From positions 1 through 5,017 of the forward strand of contig NZ_CAJTMN010000125.1 of NCBI RefSeq assembly GCF_910577125.1: a stretch of 5,017 bases of DNA. The letters are read 5' to 3'. The translations under genes and the position numbers were made by a program. Of the stretch, positions 1-4,907 are shown in pieces. How positions within the stretch are numbered: position 1 is the first letter of the stretch; each line of letters starts with the position of its first letter. A model generated the notes under the pieces. The model was not told the DNA's origin, searched no databases, and saw nothing but the letters and a program-made list of their open reading frames with translations. This stretch comes from an uncultured Rikenella sp. (GTDB lineage: Bacteria > Bacteroidota > Bacteroidia > Bacteroidales > Rikenellaceae).

Positions 1-53
1 CAAAAACGAGCTTTGCGAGTTGCGGGCCTCCGCGTGGGGAGGCTTCGGCCCGC
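1..53. other. GC-rich hairpin stretch at window edge, no gene
   Basis: No coding signal is supported here. The sequence can fold: GCGGGCC at 22-28 can pair with GGCCCGC at 47-53, or alternatively GCCTCC at 26-31 with GGAGGC at 38-43. It adjoins repeat R1 but has no counterpart next to R2, so it probably belongs to another repeat unit cut by the window edge. Confidence 0.4.
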
Positions 54-139
54 GCGGCTCTGCGAGCCGCAAAAGTTTCGTCCAAGCCGCGGCCAATAAC
101 TTTACCCAATTCTTCGCCACGTGTCCGTCCTCTTCGGCC

Positions 140-179
140 TGTCGCCCACTCGCCCGAGGCGCAAAGCGCCTGGGCGACA
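140..179. repeat. Nested hairpin N1 inside R1
   Basis: A perfect 9-bp outer stem, TGTCGCCCA at 140-148 with TGGGCGACA at 171-179, encloses a perfect GGCGC-aaa-GCGCC hairpin at 158-170. It occupies the same place in R1 as hairpin 3772-3819 in R2, with the same nested shape but almost unrelated sequence. Confidence 0.75.
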
Positions 180-303
180 TGGCCGGTGATTCTGCGAATC
201 GCGCTACTCGCTCTCGCCCTAAGCTCAGCCCCATACATAGCCCAATTCTCCGCCCCGTATCCGCCTCACTGCGGCTCCGCTATCGCTCCGCCACCTCTGC
301 CGT

Positions 304-372
304 CGCCCGCTGGGATTTCATCTCGATTTTGCTGTCGCAAAACGAGTGAAATCCTCTTTAGGCAGGCGGGCG
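304..372. repeat. Long imperfect hairpin M1 inside R1
   Basis: The outer arms are CGCCCGC (304-310) and GCGGGCG (366-372). Inside them GGATTTCA (313-320) pairs with TGAAATCC (347-354), CTCG with CGAG (322-325, 343-346), and TTTTGC with GCAAAA (327-332, 337-342) around a tgtc loop. It has the same architecture as the hairpins at 521-600, 3577-3651 and 3886-3965. Confidence 0.7.
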
Positions 373-474
373 ACTGTCGAGCTTTGAACCGCCTGAAACT
401 GCGCTCAGGCCGCGCGGGCCCCACTTAGTAAGGCAGAGAGAACCCTAACAAAACACCCTGTGGGTGCGGGGACG

Positions 475-494
475 GGAAATGCTTACGCATTTCC
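475..494. repeat. 8-bp palindrome with TTAC loop (inverted copy at 3497-3516)
   Basis: GGAAATGC and GCATTTCC form a perfect stem around a 4-base loop, and the same 20 bases occur in reverse complement at 3497-3516. The short hairpin next to it, CACCC-tgt-GGGTG at 454-466, corresponds to CGTCC-acg-GGACG at 3517-3529 in R2, a stem changed on both sides. Confidence 0.8.
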
Positions 495-520
495 ACTTAC
501 CTACTCAGTCCAATACCGCT

Positions 521-713
521 GTCCGCGCGCCTTGGGAAATCCTGTCAAAACGCACGAATGCATTTTGACGATTTCCCTTTTAAGGCAGCGGCGCGCGGTC
601 CAGGCACTGCCCCAGCTGGAACTGTTCTTTTTGTGAACAAAAAGAACCCAAAAAACTTTCGACGGATGCTGACGCATCCTCAAGCTGCCGACGGCCCTAA
701 CTAATGCGGCAGC
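521..713 (+). repeat. Short structured intergenic repeat S1 (direct copy of S2)
   Basis: This matches 3886-4037 in the same orientation. It has three parts. First is a long hairpin, 521-600, with arms GCGCGCCTT (525-533) and AAGGC...GCGCGC (582-596), inner stem GGGAAATC/GATTTCCC (534-541, 570-577) and GTCAAAA/TTTTGAC (544-550, 563-569). Second is GAACT followed by an 11-bp T-rich hairpin with a GA loop (624-647). Third is the tail CCAAAAAACTTTC (648-660), followed by hairpins GGATGC-tgac-GCATCC (664-679) and GCTGCCG/CGGCAGC (684-713). An open frame on the minus strand (501-722) runs through it, but its translation only reflects the repeat. S1 begins about 20 bp beyond R1, in the opposite orientation. 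Confidence 0.75.
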
Positions 714-803
714 CGCGACCAAATCCCAAGATAGCCTCTAACCCCAAACAATGTAAGGCTCTACCCTGCTCCCGAACTGCATAGAATGGGAGCCCAAAAC
801 AAA
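714..803. other. Non-coding spacer, nothing recognised
   Basis: This lies between repeat S1 and the terminator of the minus-strand gene. The only structure seen is a weak 6-bp pairing of GCTCCC near 768 with GGGAGC near 788, with a long loop. No reading frame, promoter box or RNA gene is evident. Confidence 0.4.
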
Positions 804-832
804 AGCCGCATCGGGTGATTCCCGATGCGGCT
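804..832 (-). terminator. Rho-independent terminator of the coiled-coil gene
   Basis: A perfect 12-bp GC-rich stem, AGCCGCATCGGG (804-815) with CCCGATGCGGCT (821-832), has a 5-base loop. Read on the minus strand it is followed at once by TTTGTTTT. It lies about 38 bp past the stop codon of the minus-strand gene ending at 870. A second hairpin, ACAAGGC-gata-GCCTTGT (846-863), sits between the stop codon and this stem. On the plus strand there is no T-run after the stem, so termination is expected in one direction only. Confidence 0.9.
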
Positions 833-869
833 CGCTTATCTGAGAACAAGGCGATAGCCTTGTCCAATC

Positions 870-1787
870 CTATTTCAGAATCACGTCGCTCTGGCCGACC
901 ATCTGGCCGTCCACATAGACCATCACGGTGTATTGGCCCGCATACAGACCCGTGATATCATAATAGATGCTCACAGGCAGGTCGTCGCCCTGGTAGTCCA
1001 CGACACGCTTAGCGGTGTACGGGATCGATTCGCCGGCGAAGGTAAACCGACCGCCGTCCGGTGAACCCAAGATATCGGCTTCCGGCGTAATCACCCGAAC
1101 GTAAACCGTCCGTTCGCCCGGAATGGCCACTTCGTTCGCGGTCAGGATAAATTCGGTGACGAGTTTTTCGGTCTGCTTAGCCCGGCTGACGAGTTTGTTC
1201 CGTTTGCTGTATGCCAGCAAAGCAACGTCCCGTGCCCGCAGCTGCGAGGCCCGTTTCACCTTATTATTGAGCTCCTGAGTCATCTCTTCGGCGGCTTCGG
1301 TGCGCAACTGCAAGGAGGTGATCTGGCGTTTGTAGCGCATATTTTCGCCTGCGAGCTGCTGGTTGATCCGGTTCAGGGAGTCGATCTGGCGCACGAAGCC
1401 CTGCATAGTCGCCCGAAGCGTCCCGAGTTCGCGTTCGTACTTCTTGATCTTGGCGTAGTTCCAGCCGCGTTCCTTTTTGAGGCGATCGAGGAGCGAGTCG
1501 GCGATGTGGCGCTGGTGCATGAGCGCGATGTTCATCGTATCGTTGTCGACTTTGAGGTCGCCCATCTGGCCGAGGAGAACGGTCAGCCGGTTGGTCAGGG
1601 TATCGCGTTCTTCGGTGATTCCGATCTGATCCCGTTTGAGCTCCTGGACCTGTTTCCAGAAGAAGAACGAGATCACGGCCAGGACGATCAGCAGGATGAT
1701 GATCGCGATCTTCAGCCCTTTGACCGATCCGTTGCTTTCGTGCTGCGGATAGTCGTTGTAGTCGTAGTCGTTGTCGTTATACTCCAT
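870..1787 (-). CDS. Single-pass membrane coiled-coil protein, unknown function
   Basis: A 305-aa protein of unknown function, resembling hypothetical proteins I associate with Bacteroidales; I cannot name the family. Residues 1-23 are short, acidic and rich in Asn, Asp and Tyr (MEYNDNDYDYNDYPQ). Residues 24-44 form one hydrophobic segment (KGLKIAIIILLIVLAVISFF) with no cleavage motif, so a signal anchor is likely, with a short cytoplasmic tail and the rest in the periplasm. Residues about 46-180 are charged and heptad-like with many Leu, Glu, Arg and Gln, consistent with a long coiled coil. Residues about 205-305 look beta-rich (VTEFILTANEV, RTVYVRVITP, QYTVMVYVDGQ), perhaps a small sandwich domain. 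A purine-rich CAGAGAGA lies 3-10 bases before the ATG and supports this start. The stop is TAG and a strong terminator follows, so it is probably transcribed alone. It could be an envelope scaffold, but this is inference. Automated SMC-like naming would reflect only the coiled coil. Confidence 0.9.
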   Translation of the reverse strand: MEYNDNDYDYNDYPQHESNGSVKGLKIAIIILLIVLAVISFFFWKQVQELKRDQIGITEERDTLTNRLTVLLGQMGDLKVDNDTMNIALMHQRHIADSLLDRLKKERGWNYAKIKKYERELGTLRATMQGFVRQIDSLNRINQQLAGENMRYKRQITSLQLRTEAAEEMTQELNNKVKRASQLRARDVALLAYSKRNKLVSRAKQTEKLVTEFILTANEVAIPGERTVYVRVITPEADILGSPDGGRFTFAGESIPYTAKRVVDYQGDDLPVSIYYDITGLYAGQYTVMVYVDGQMVGQSDVILK

Positions 1788-2008
1788 AATCTCTCTGTGT
1801 ATTAGAAAGCTGTCGTTTTTCGTTTTGCGCCTCGGAAGGCCTCTGCCGCCCTCAGGCCGAAGGTGGCGTTTGCTTCCGGTGATACTAACAAACTGTGTGC
1901 CACCGGTTCCCGACCCGGACGAAAGTATGGGGAGCGGATGCCGAATTTATGGCAGAAAAACCGTCCGCGCCGTCCGTCGGAAGCTGTCGTGGTCGTTACA
2001 ATTTCGGT

Positions 2009-2038
2009 GCAAGATAGATAAAAATTCGGACACCCAAA
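2009..2038 (-). promoter_or_regulatory. Candidate Bacteroidota-type promoter for the coiled-coil gene
   Basis: On the minus strand, TTTG (2035-2038) is followed after 18 bases by TATCTTGC (2009-2016). The Bacteroidota consensus is TTTG, about 19-21 bases, then TAnnTTTG; the -7 box here looks like TAnnTTTGC with one T missing. It would give a leader of roughly 210-220 nt before the ATG at 1787. I found no better match nearer the gene. Confidence 0.35.
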
Positions 2039-2106
2039 AACTTTTTTTCTGACATTCCATATTTTTCCCTAAAAACAAGCCGTTAGCGAAATTATTCGGA
2101 TATCGC

Positions 2107-2138
2107 TTTTATTTTAATCACAATTTTCACTAACTTGC
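2107..2138 (+). promoter_or_regulatory. Candidate promoter of the ROK regulator gene
   Basis: TAACTTGC (2131-2138) resembles the Bacteroidota -7 element TAnnTTTGC with one T missing. TTTT (2107-2110) stands 20 bases upstream as a weak -33 element. The surroundings are AT-rich, and transcription would start near 2143-2145, leaving a leader of about 60 nt. The same TAnnTTGC form occurs in the opposing promoter at 2009-2016. Confidence 0.5.
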
Positions 2139-2143
2139 AACGC

Positions 2144-2162
2144 TATTTTCCGGAATAAAATA
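2144..2162. promoter_or_regulatory. Candidate operator palindrome at the ROK transcript start
   Basis: TATTTT (2144-2149) and AAAATA (2157-2162) form a perfect inverted repeat separated by 7 bases (CCGGAAT). It lies just after the predicted -7 box, at the expected transcription start. NagC and Mlc, ROK-family repressors, bind AT-flanked inverted repeats of roughly this size, so autoregulation by the gene downstream is plausible. AT-rich palindromes also occur by chance, so this is a candidate only. Confidence 0.35.
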
Positions 2163-2205
2163 CGACGAATTAAAACCCATACACAGAATCACTTAACTTC
2201 TTTTT

Positions 2206-3441
2206 ATGGCAACCAACCAATCCATTCTGGGCACACCGACGGACGAAAACATGAGTGTGGTGGCTTACAAGGCTTTTATGCTCAAACGGCGCATCATCCT
2301 GACTTTGGCGACGGAAGGGGACTGTACGATCGCCGATCTGTCGCGCATCCTGAATGTCAGCAACCCGACGATCACGAAGCTGGTCGGCGAGCTGATCCGC
2401 GAGGGGTTCGTGCGCGACCAGGGAAAAATCGAAACGGGGGGCGGACGGAGGCCCTGTGCCTTCGGGCTGGTGTCGGACGCGGGCTATTTCCTCGGGGTCA
2501 CGATCCAGGAGGGGGAACTCAGCTTCGGGGTGATCGACCTCAACAAAAACACGGTGACGGTGAAACAGCACGTGCCGTTCACGTATAATACCAACACGCA
2601 GTTTCTGGACAACCTGGCGGCGCGGATCGAGGAGTTCATCGAGTCGCTGGGGACGGCGGCGCGCGAAAAGATCCTCGGGATGGGGATCGCGGTCAAGGGA
2701 CGGGTCGACGCTTCGTCGGGCATCATCTACAACGCGATCAACATCGACGGCTATCCGCTGGCGCGGCTGATCCACGAGAAAACGGGCATCGAAACGGTGG
2801 TCGAAAACGACACCCGGGCGATGACTTACGCCGAATACCTGAACGGAGACCGGAACGAGGTGCAGAACGCGCTCTTCATCAACATCGGACGGGGGATCGG
2901 GGTCGGAATCATCGTGGGCGGGAAGCTCTACTACGGGAAGTCGGGCTTCTCGGGCGAGTTCGGGCACATTCCGTTCTTCGACAACGAGAAGATCTGTCAG
3001 TGCGGGAAAAAGGGGTGTCTCGAGACGGAGGCGTCGGGGCTGGCGCTCGAAAACAGCTTCGCGGAGAGCCTGCGCGACGGGGCATCGTCGATTCTGTCGG
3101 AGAAGTTCGAACGGGGCGAGGCGATCACCATGCAGGACATCATCCGGGCGACGGAGAGCGACGATGTGCTCTCGATCGACCTGATCACGGACGTGGGCGA
3201 GAAGCTGGGACGGGGGATCAGCGTGCTGATCAACCTGTTCAATCCGGAGCTGGTGGTGATCGGGGGGCCGCTGGCGGAGGTGAGCGACTACCTGATGCTG
3301 CCGATCCGCACGGCGCTGAACAAATACTCGCTGCGGCTGGTGACGCGGGACACGACGCTGCGCATCTCGACGCTGGGCGAGACGGCGGGGGTGCTGGGGG
3401 CGGCTCTCCTGACGCGCAACCGCATGCTGGGGATCTTGTAG
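2206..3441 (+). CDS. ROK-family transcriptional regulator (NagC/Mlc/XylR type)
   Basis: A 411-aa protein with the usual ROK repressor layout. Residues about 27-70 form a winged helix-turn-helix (TIADLSRILNVSNPTITKLV), followed by the wing motif TGGGRRP (77-83). Residues about 90-411 are the ROK sugar-binding domain. Visible landmarks are GMGIAVKGRVD (158-168), END (200-202, with the Asp that is catalytic in ROK kinases), INIGRGIGVGI (226-236), and the zinc signature His254, Cys264, Cys266, Cys271 in GHIPF...CQCGKKGCLE. The N-terminal phosphate-binding DxGGT of ROK kinases is absent: the matching stretch reads LGVTIQEGELSFGVIDL. Together with the DNA-binding domain this indicates a sugar-responsive repressor or activator, not a kinase. 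The ligand cannot be told from sequence. The ATG at 2206 fits the candidate promoter and has an AT-rich approach without a Shine-Dalgarno site; a later Met at residue 16 is also possible. It is divergent from the coiled-coil gene. No terminator follows; repeat R2 starts about 35 bp after the stop. Confidence 0.93.
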   Translation: MATNQSILGTPTDENMSVVAYKAFMLKRRIILTLATEGDCTIADLSRILNVSNPTITKLVGELIREGFVRDQGKIETGGGRRPCAFGLVSDAGYFLGVTIQEGELSFGVIDLNKNTVTVKQHVPFTYNTNTQFLDNLAARIEEFIESLGTAAREKILGMGIAVKGRVDASSGIIYNAINIDGYPLARLIHEKTGIETVVENDTRAMTYAEYLNGDRNEVQNALFINIGRGIGVGIIVGGKLYYGKSGFSGEFGHIPFFDNEKICQCGKKGCLETEASGLALENSFAESLRDGASSILSEKFERGEAITMQDIIRATESDDVLSIDLITDVGEKLGRGISVLINLFNPELVVIGGPLAEVSDYLMLPIRTALNKYSLRLVTRDTTLRISTLGETAGVLGAALLTRNRMLGIL

Positions 3442-3576
3442 CCGCGGCACGGTCGCGCGTAGCGTTCGAACAGAGAATTGGGCCGAGTTGAATAGTGGAA
3501 ATGCGTAAGCATTTCCCGTCCACGGGACGTGGGGCCCGGCCGGCCTGAGGCCAGTTTCAGGCGGGACGAAGCTCAA

Positions 3577-3651
3577 CGCGCGCCACGCCTTAGAAAGCGA
3601 TTCAACTGTTTCGGCGATGAGCCGAAATAGAATGAATCGTCAAGGCGCGCG
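3577..3651. repeat. Long hairpin M3 inside R2
   Basis: The outer arms CGCGCGCC and GCCTTA (3577-3592) face CAAGGCGCGCG (3641-3651). The middle stem is CGATTCA/TGAATCG (3598-3604, 3633-3639), and the inner stem is TTTCGGC/GCCGAAA (3609-3615, 3621-3627) around gatga. The outer arms are like those of M2 and M4, and the inner stems are entirely different. Confidence 0.7.
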
Positions 3652-3771
3652 AGAAAAGAACGGGTAGAGGCGGCCTATTTCGGAGTGCCCGAAGGCACCG
3701 GCGGAGCGACAGCGGAGCCGCAGTGAGGCGGACACGGGGCGGAGAACGAGTAGCGCGATTCACAGAATCGC

Positions 3772-3819
3772 CGGGCTTGCGCGCTGGGCCTTCGGCCCAC
3801 CCCCGGAGCGCGCAGCCCG
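3772..3819. repeat. Nested hairpin N2 inside R2
   Basis: The outer stem CGGGCT-t-GCGCGCT (3772-3785) pairs with AGCGCGCAGCCCG (3807-3819), with one bulged base. The inner hairpin is GGGCC-ttc-GGCCC (3786-3798, with one extra pairing base per arm possible). It is the positional equivalent of N1 at 140-179, with the sequence replaced and the nested shape retained. Confidence 0.7.
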
Positions 3820-3885
3820 AACCCGACAGATGGCTTGGCCAAACTTTTGCGGTTCGAAGAACCGCAGGGTTTCGACCTTGTTTCT

Positions 3886-4037
3886 GTCCGCGCGCCTTGG
3901 GGAAATCTTGTCAAAACACGCAAGCGAGTTTTGACGATTTCCCTTTTAAGGCGTGGCGCGCGGTCGAGCCTTGAGCCGGACGGAACTGCCGCTTTTTGAA
4001 AAAAGCGGCACCAAAAACTTTTATGATAGCTACGCTA
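3886..4037 (+). repeat. Short structured intergenic repeat S2 (direct copy of S1)
   Basis: This is close to 521-680 in its first part: a long hairpin (3886-3965) with GCGCGCCTT and AAGGCGTGGCGCGC arms, and inner GGAAATC/GATTTCC and GTCAAAA/TTTTGAC stems. GGAACT follows, then a 10-bp hairpin GCCGCTTTTT-ga-AAAAAGCGGC (3988-4009), the tail ACCAAAAACTTTT (4010-4022), and a small TAGC-tac-GCTA hairpin (4027-4037). The T-rich hairpin has a different stem from S1 (GTTCTTTTTGT) but the same position, the same GA loop and the same flanks. S2 starts about 20 bp after R2 and ends about 105 bp before kdsB. Confidence 0.75.
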
Positions 4038-4142
4038 CGCCTTAGGCTCCGCAAGACTCAGGCTTCTTTCCACCGCGGGCACACGAGGACTGCGCATCCC
4101 GGAGACTTCCGGAGACGAACCATTTACACTAAAAACCAGTTC
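4038..4142. promoter_or_regulatory. Upstream region of kdsB, no clear promoter box
   Basis: About 105 bp between repeat S2 and the kdsB ATG. It contains two direct copies of CCGGAGAC (near 4098-4118) and an AT-rich stretch just before the start codon (CATTTACACTAAAAACCAG). I see no TAnnTTTG-like -7 box and no Shine-Dalgarno site, so the kdsB promoter is unassigned. Promoter activity may lie in the repeat or in a form I do not recognise. Confidence 0.3.
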
Positions 4143-4907
4143 ATGAAATACTTAGCCCTGATTCCCGCCCGATACGCCTCGACCCGGTTCCCCGGGAAAC
4201 CGCTGGCCGACATCCACGGGAAACCCATGATTCAACGCGTCTACGAACGCTGCCGGAGGGTGTTCGGCGAGGCTTGCTACGTCGCCACGGACGACTCCAG
4301 AATCGAACAGGCCGTCAAGGATTTCGGCGGACAGGTCATCATGACCGCCGACACGCACCGGTCGGGTACTGACCGATGCGCCGAAGCGCTCGACACGGCG
4401 GAACGCCTCACCGGCGAACGGTTCGACGTCGTGGTGAACATCCAGGGCGACGAACCCTTCATTGCCGTCGAACAGCTCGAACAGATCCGACATTGTTTCG
4501 ACGCTCCCGACACGCAGATCGCCACGCTGGTCAAACCGTTCGGCCCCGACGAGGAGATTTTCAACCCCAACTCGCCGAAAGTCGTCCGCTCGGCTACGGG
4601 TAACGCCCTCTATTTCAGCAGAAACGCCATACCGTTTCTACGCGGCGTGCCGCAGGATGAGTGGCAGACGCGGCACACCTATTATAAACACATCGGACTC
4701 TACGCCTACCGCAGCGAGGTGCTCCGGGAGATCACCCGTCTGGCGCCGTCGCCGCTCGAGCTGGCCGAATCGCTCGAACAGCTGCGCTGGCTGGAAAACG
4801 GCTATCCGATCCGCACGGCGGTGACACACGCAGAAACTCACGCCATTGACACGCCGGAAGACCTGCAACGGGTGCTCGCCCTCTTTCCGGACGGCGACGG
4901 GGAGTGA
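4143..4907 (+). CDS. kdsB: 3-deoxy-manno-octulosonate cytidylyltransferase (CMP-Kdo synthetase)
   Basis: A cytosolic enzyme that makes CMP-Kdo from CTP and Kdo, the activated sugar for the lipopolysaccharide inner core. The protein is 254 aa, the usual size for KdsB. Motifs in order: the nucleotide-binding IPARYASTRFPGKPL (7-21), VATDD (47-51), HRSGTDR (72-78), NIQGDEP (99-105), NPNSPKVV (141-148), YFSRNAIPF (157-165), HIGLYAYR (183-190), SPLELAESLEQLR (203-215) and IDTPEDL (235-241). Asp103 and Asp236 correspond to the two magnesium-binding aspartates known in the E. coli enzyme. I chose the ATG at 4143 because MKYLALIPARY is the normal KdsB N-terminus. The frame stays open upstream to a TTG at 3996, but that part lies in repeat S2 and encodes a basic, non-homologous stretch. 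Repeats separate the gene from its upstream neighbour, so it is probably transcribed separately. No partner Kdo gene is in the window. Confidence 0.96.
   Translation: MKYLALIPARYASTRFPGKPLADIHGKPMIQRVYERCRRVFGEACYVATDDSRIEQAVKDFGGQVIMTADTHRSGTDRCAEALDTAERLTGERFDVVVNIQGDEPFIAVEQLEQIRHCFDAPDTQIATLVKPFGPDEEIFNPNSPKVVRSATGNALYFSRNAIPFLRGVPQDEWQTRHTYYKHIGLYAYRSEVLREITRLAPSPLELAESLEQLRWLENGYPIRTAVTHAETHAIDTPEDLQRVLALFPDGDGE

Larger units (their letters stand above)
54..500 (-). repeat. Long structured intergenic repeat R1 (inverted relative to R2)
   Basis: A non-coding element of about 450 bp whose reverse complement matches 3477-3865. The best block is 246-292 against 3700-3746, 47 bp with two mismatches. 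A second block, 379-424 against 3529-3574, has about 39 of 46 bases identical. It is a chain of hairpins: 54-70, 140-179, 188-200, 304-372, 401-415, 454-466 and 475-494. R1 carries roughly 35 extra bases near 213-247 that R2 lacks. No terminal inverted repeats, target-site duplications or transposase are visible. Reading frames across it are short, low-complexity and not shared in frame with R2, so I treat it as non-coding. Its function is unknown. It could be a mobile palindromic repeat, a structured RNA or a chromosome-organising site. The strand sign only states orientation relative to R2. Confidence 0.8.
1788..2205. other. Divergent intergenic region between the coiled-coil gene and the ROK regulator
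   Basis: 418 bp without a convincing gene. The half next to the coiled-coil gene (about 1820-2000) is GC-rich and would be its transcribed leader if the promoter at 2009-2038 is right. It can form a GGCCT/AGGCC stem near 1838-1858. The half next to the ROK gene (about 2015-2205) is strongly AT-rich and holds both candidate promoters and a palindrome. An open frame at 1771-2052 on the plus strand has no start context or recognisable product. Confidence 0.6.
3477..3865 (+). repeat. Long structured intergenic repeat R2 (inverted relative to R1)
   Basis: This is the inverted counterpart of 54-500. From left to right it holds: the GGAAATGC-gtaa-GCATTTCC palindrome (3497-3516); CGTCC-acg-GGACG (3517-3529); GGCC...GGCC (3538-3552), which is GCGC...GCGC in R1; a long hairpin (3577-3651); the 47-bp conserved core (3700-3746); CGATTC-aca-GAATCG (3756-3770); a nested hairpin (3772-3819); GGCCAAACTTTT (3837-3848); and GCGGTTC-gaa-GAACCGC (3849-3865), which is GCGGCTC...GAGCCGC in R1. 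No coding content is supported. It begins just after the ROK stop codon and may form the 3' end of that transcript, although no T-run terminator is seen. Confidence 0.8.

Noticed and set aside
20..428. Open frames at 20-349 and 186-428 on the plus strand
   Set aside because: They lie inside repeat R1. Their translations are low-complexity and rich in Arg, Ser, Ala and Pro, have no recognisable domain, and are not kept in frame in R2, where hairpin lengths differ.
501..722. 73-aa open frame on the minus strand
   Set aside because: It covers repeat S1; segments such as VLFVHKKN are the translation of the T-rich hairpin. The corresponding hairpin in S2 has a different stem sequence and length.
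2206..3441. ROK-family sugar kinase
   Set aside because: The N-terminal winged helix and the missing DxGGT phosphate-binding motif indicate a regulator, although the zinc signature and the END aspartate are present.
3497..3516. Terminator of the ROK gene
   Set aside because: The hairpin is perfect but no T-run follows it, and the same palindrome belongs to the repeat family at 475-494.
2170..3576. 468-aa open frame on the minus strand opposite the ROK gene
   Set aside because: It is antisense to a clear ROK gene with intact motifs. Its product is biased to Arg, Asp, His and Pro with no domain, typical of an antisense shadow in GC-rich coding sequence.
54..4037. Composite transposon or insertion sequence bounded by the repeats
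   Set aside because: No transposase, terminal inverted repeats or target-site duplications are visible, and the enclosed genes look like ordinary chromosomal genes.
54..4037. CRISPR array
   Set aside because: The repeats are long, few and irregularly spaced, without uniform spacers or cas genes.
3996..4142. Upstream extension of kdsB from a TTG codon
   Set aside because: The extra 49 residues are encoded by repeat S2 and spacer, are not KdsB-like, and the ATG at 4143 gives the normal family N-terminus.
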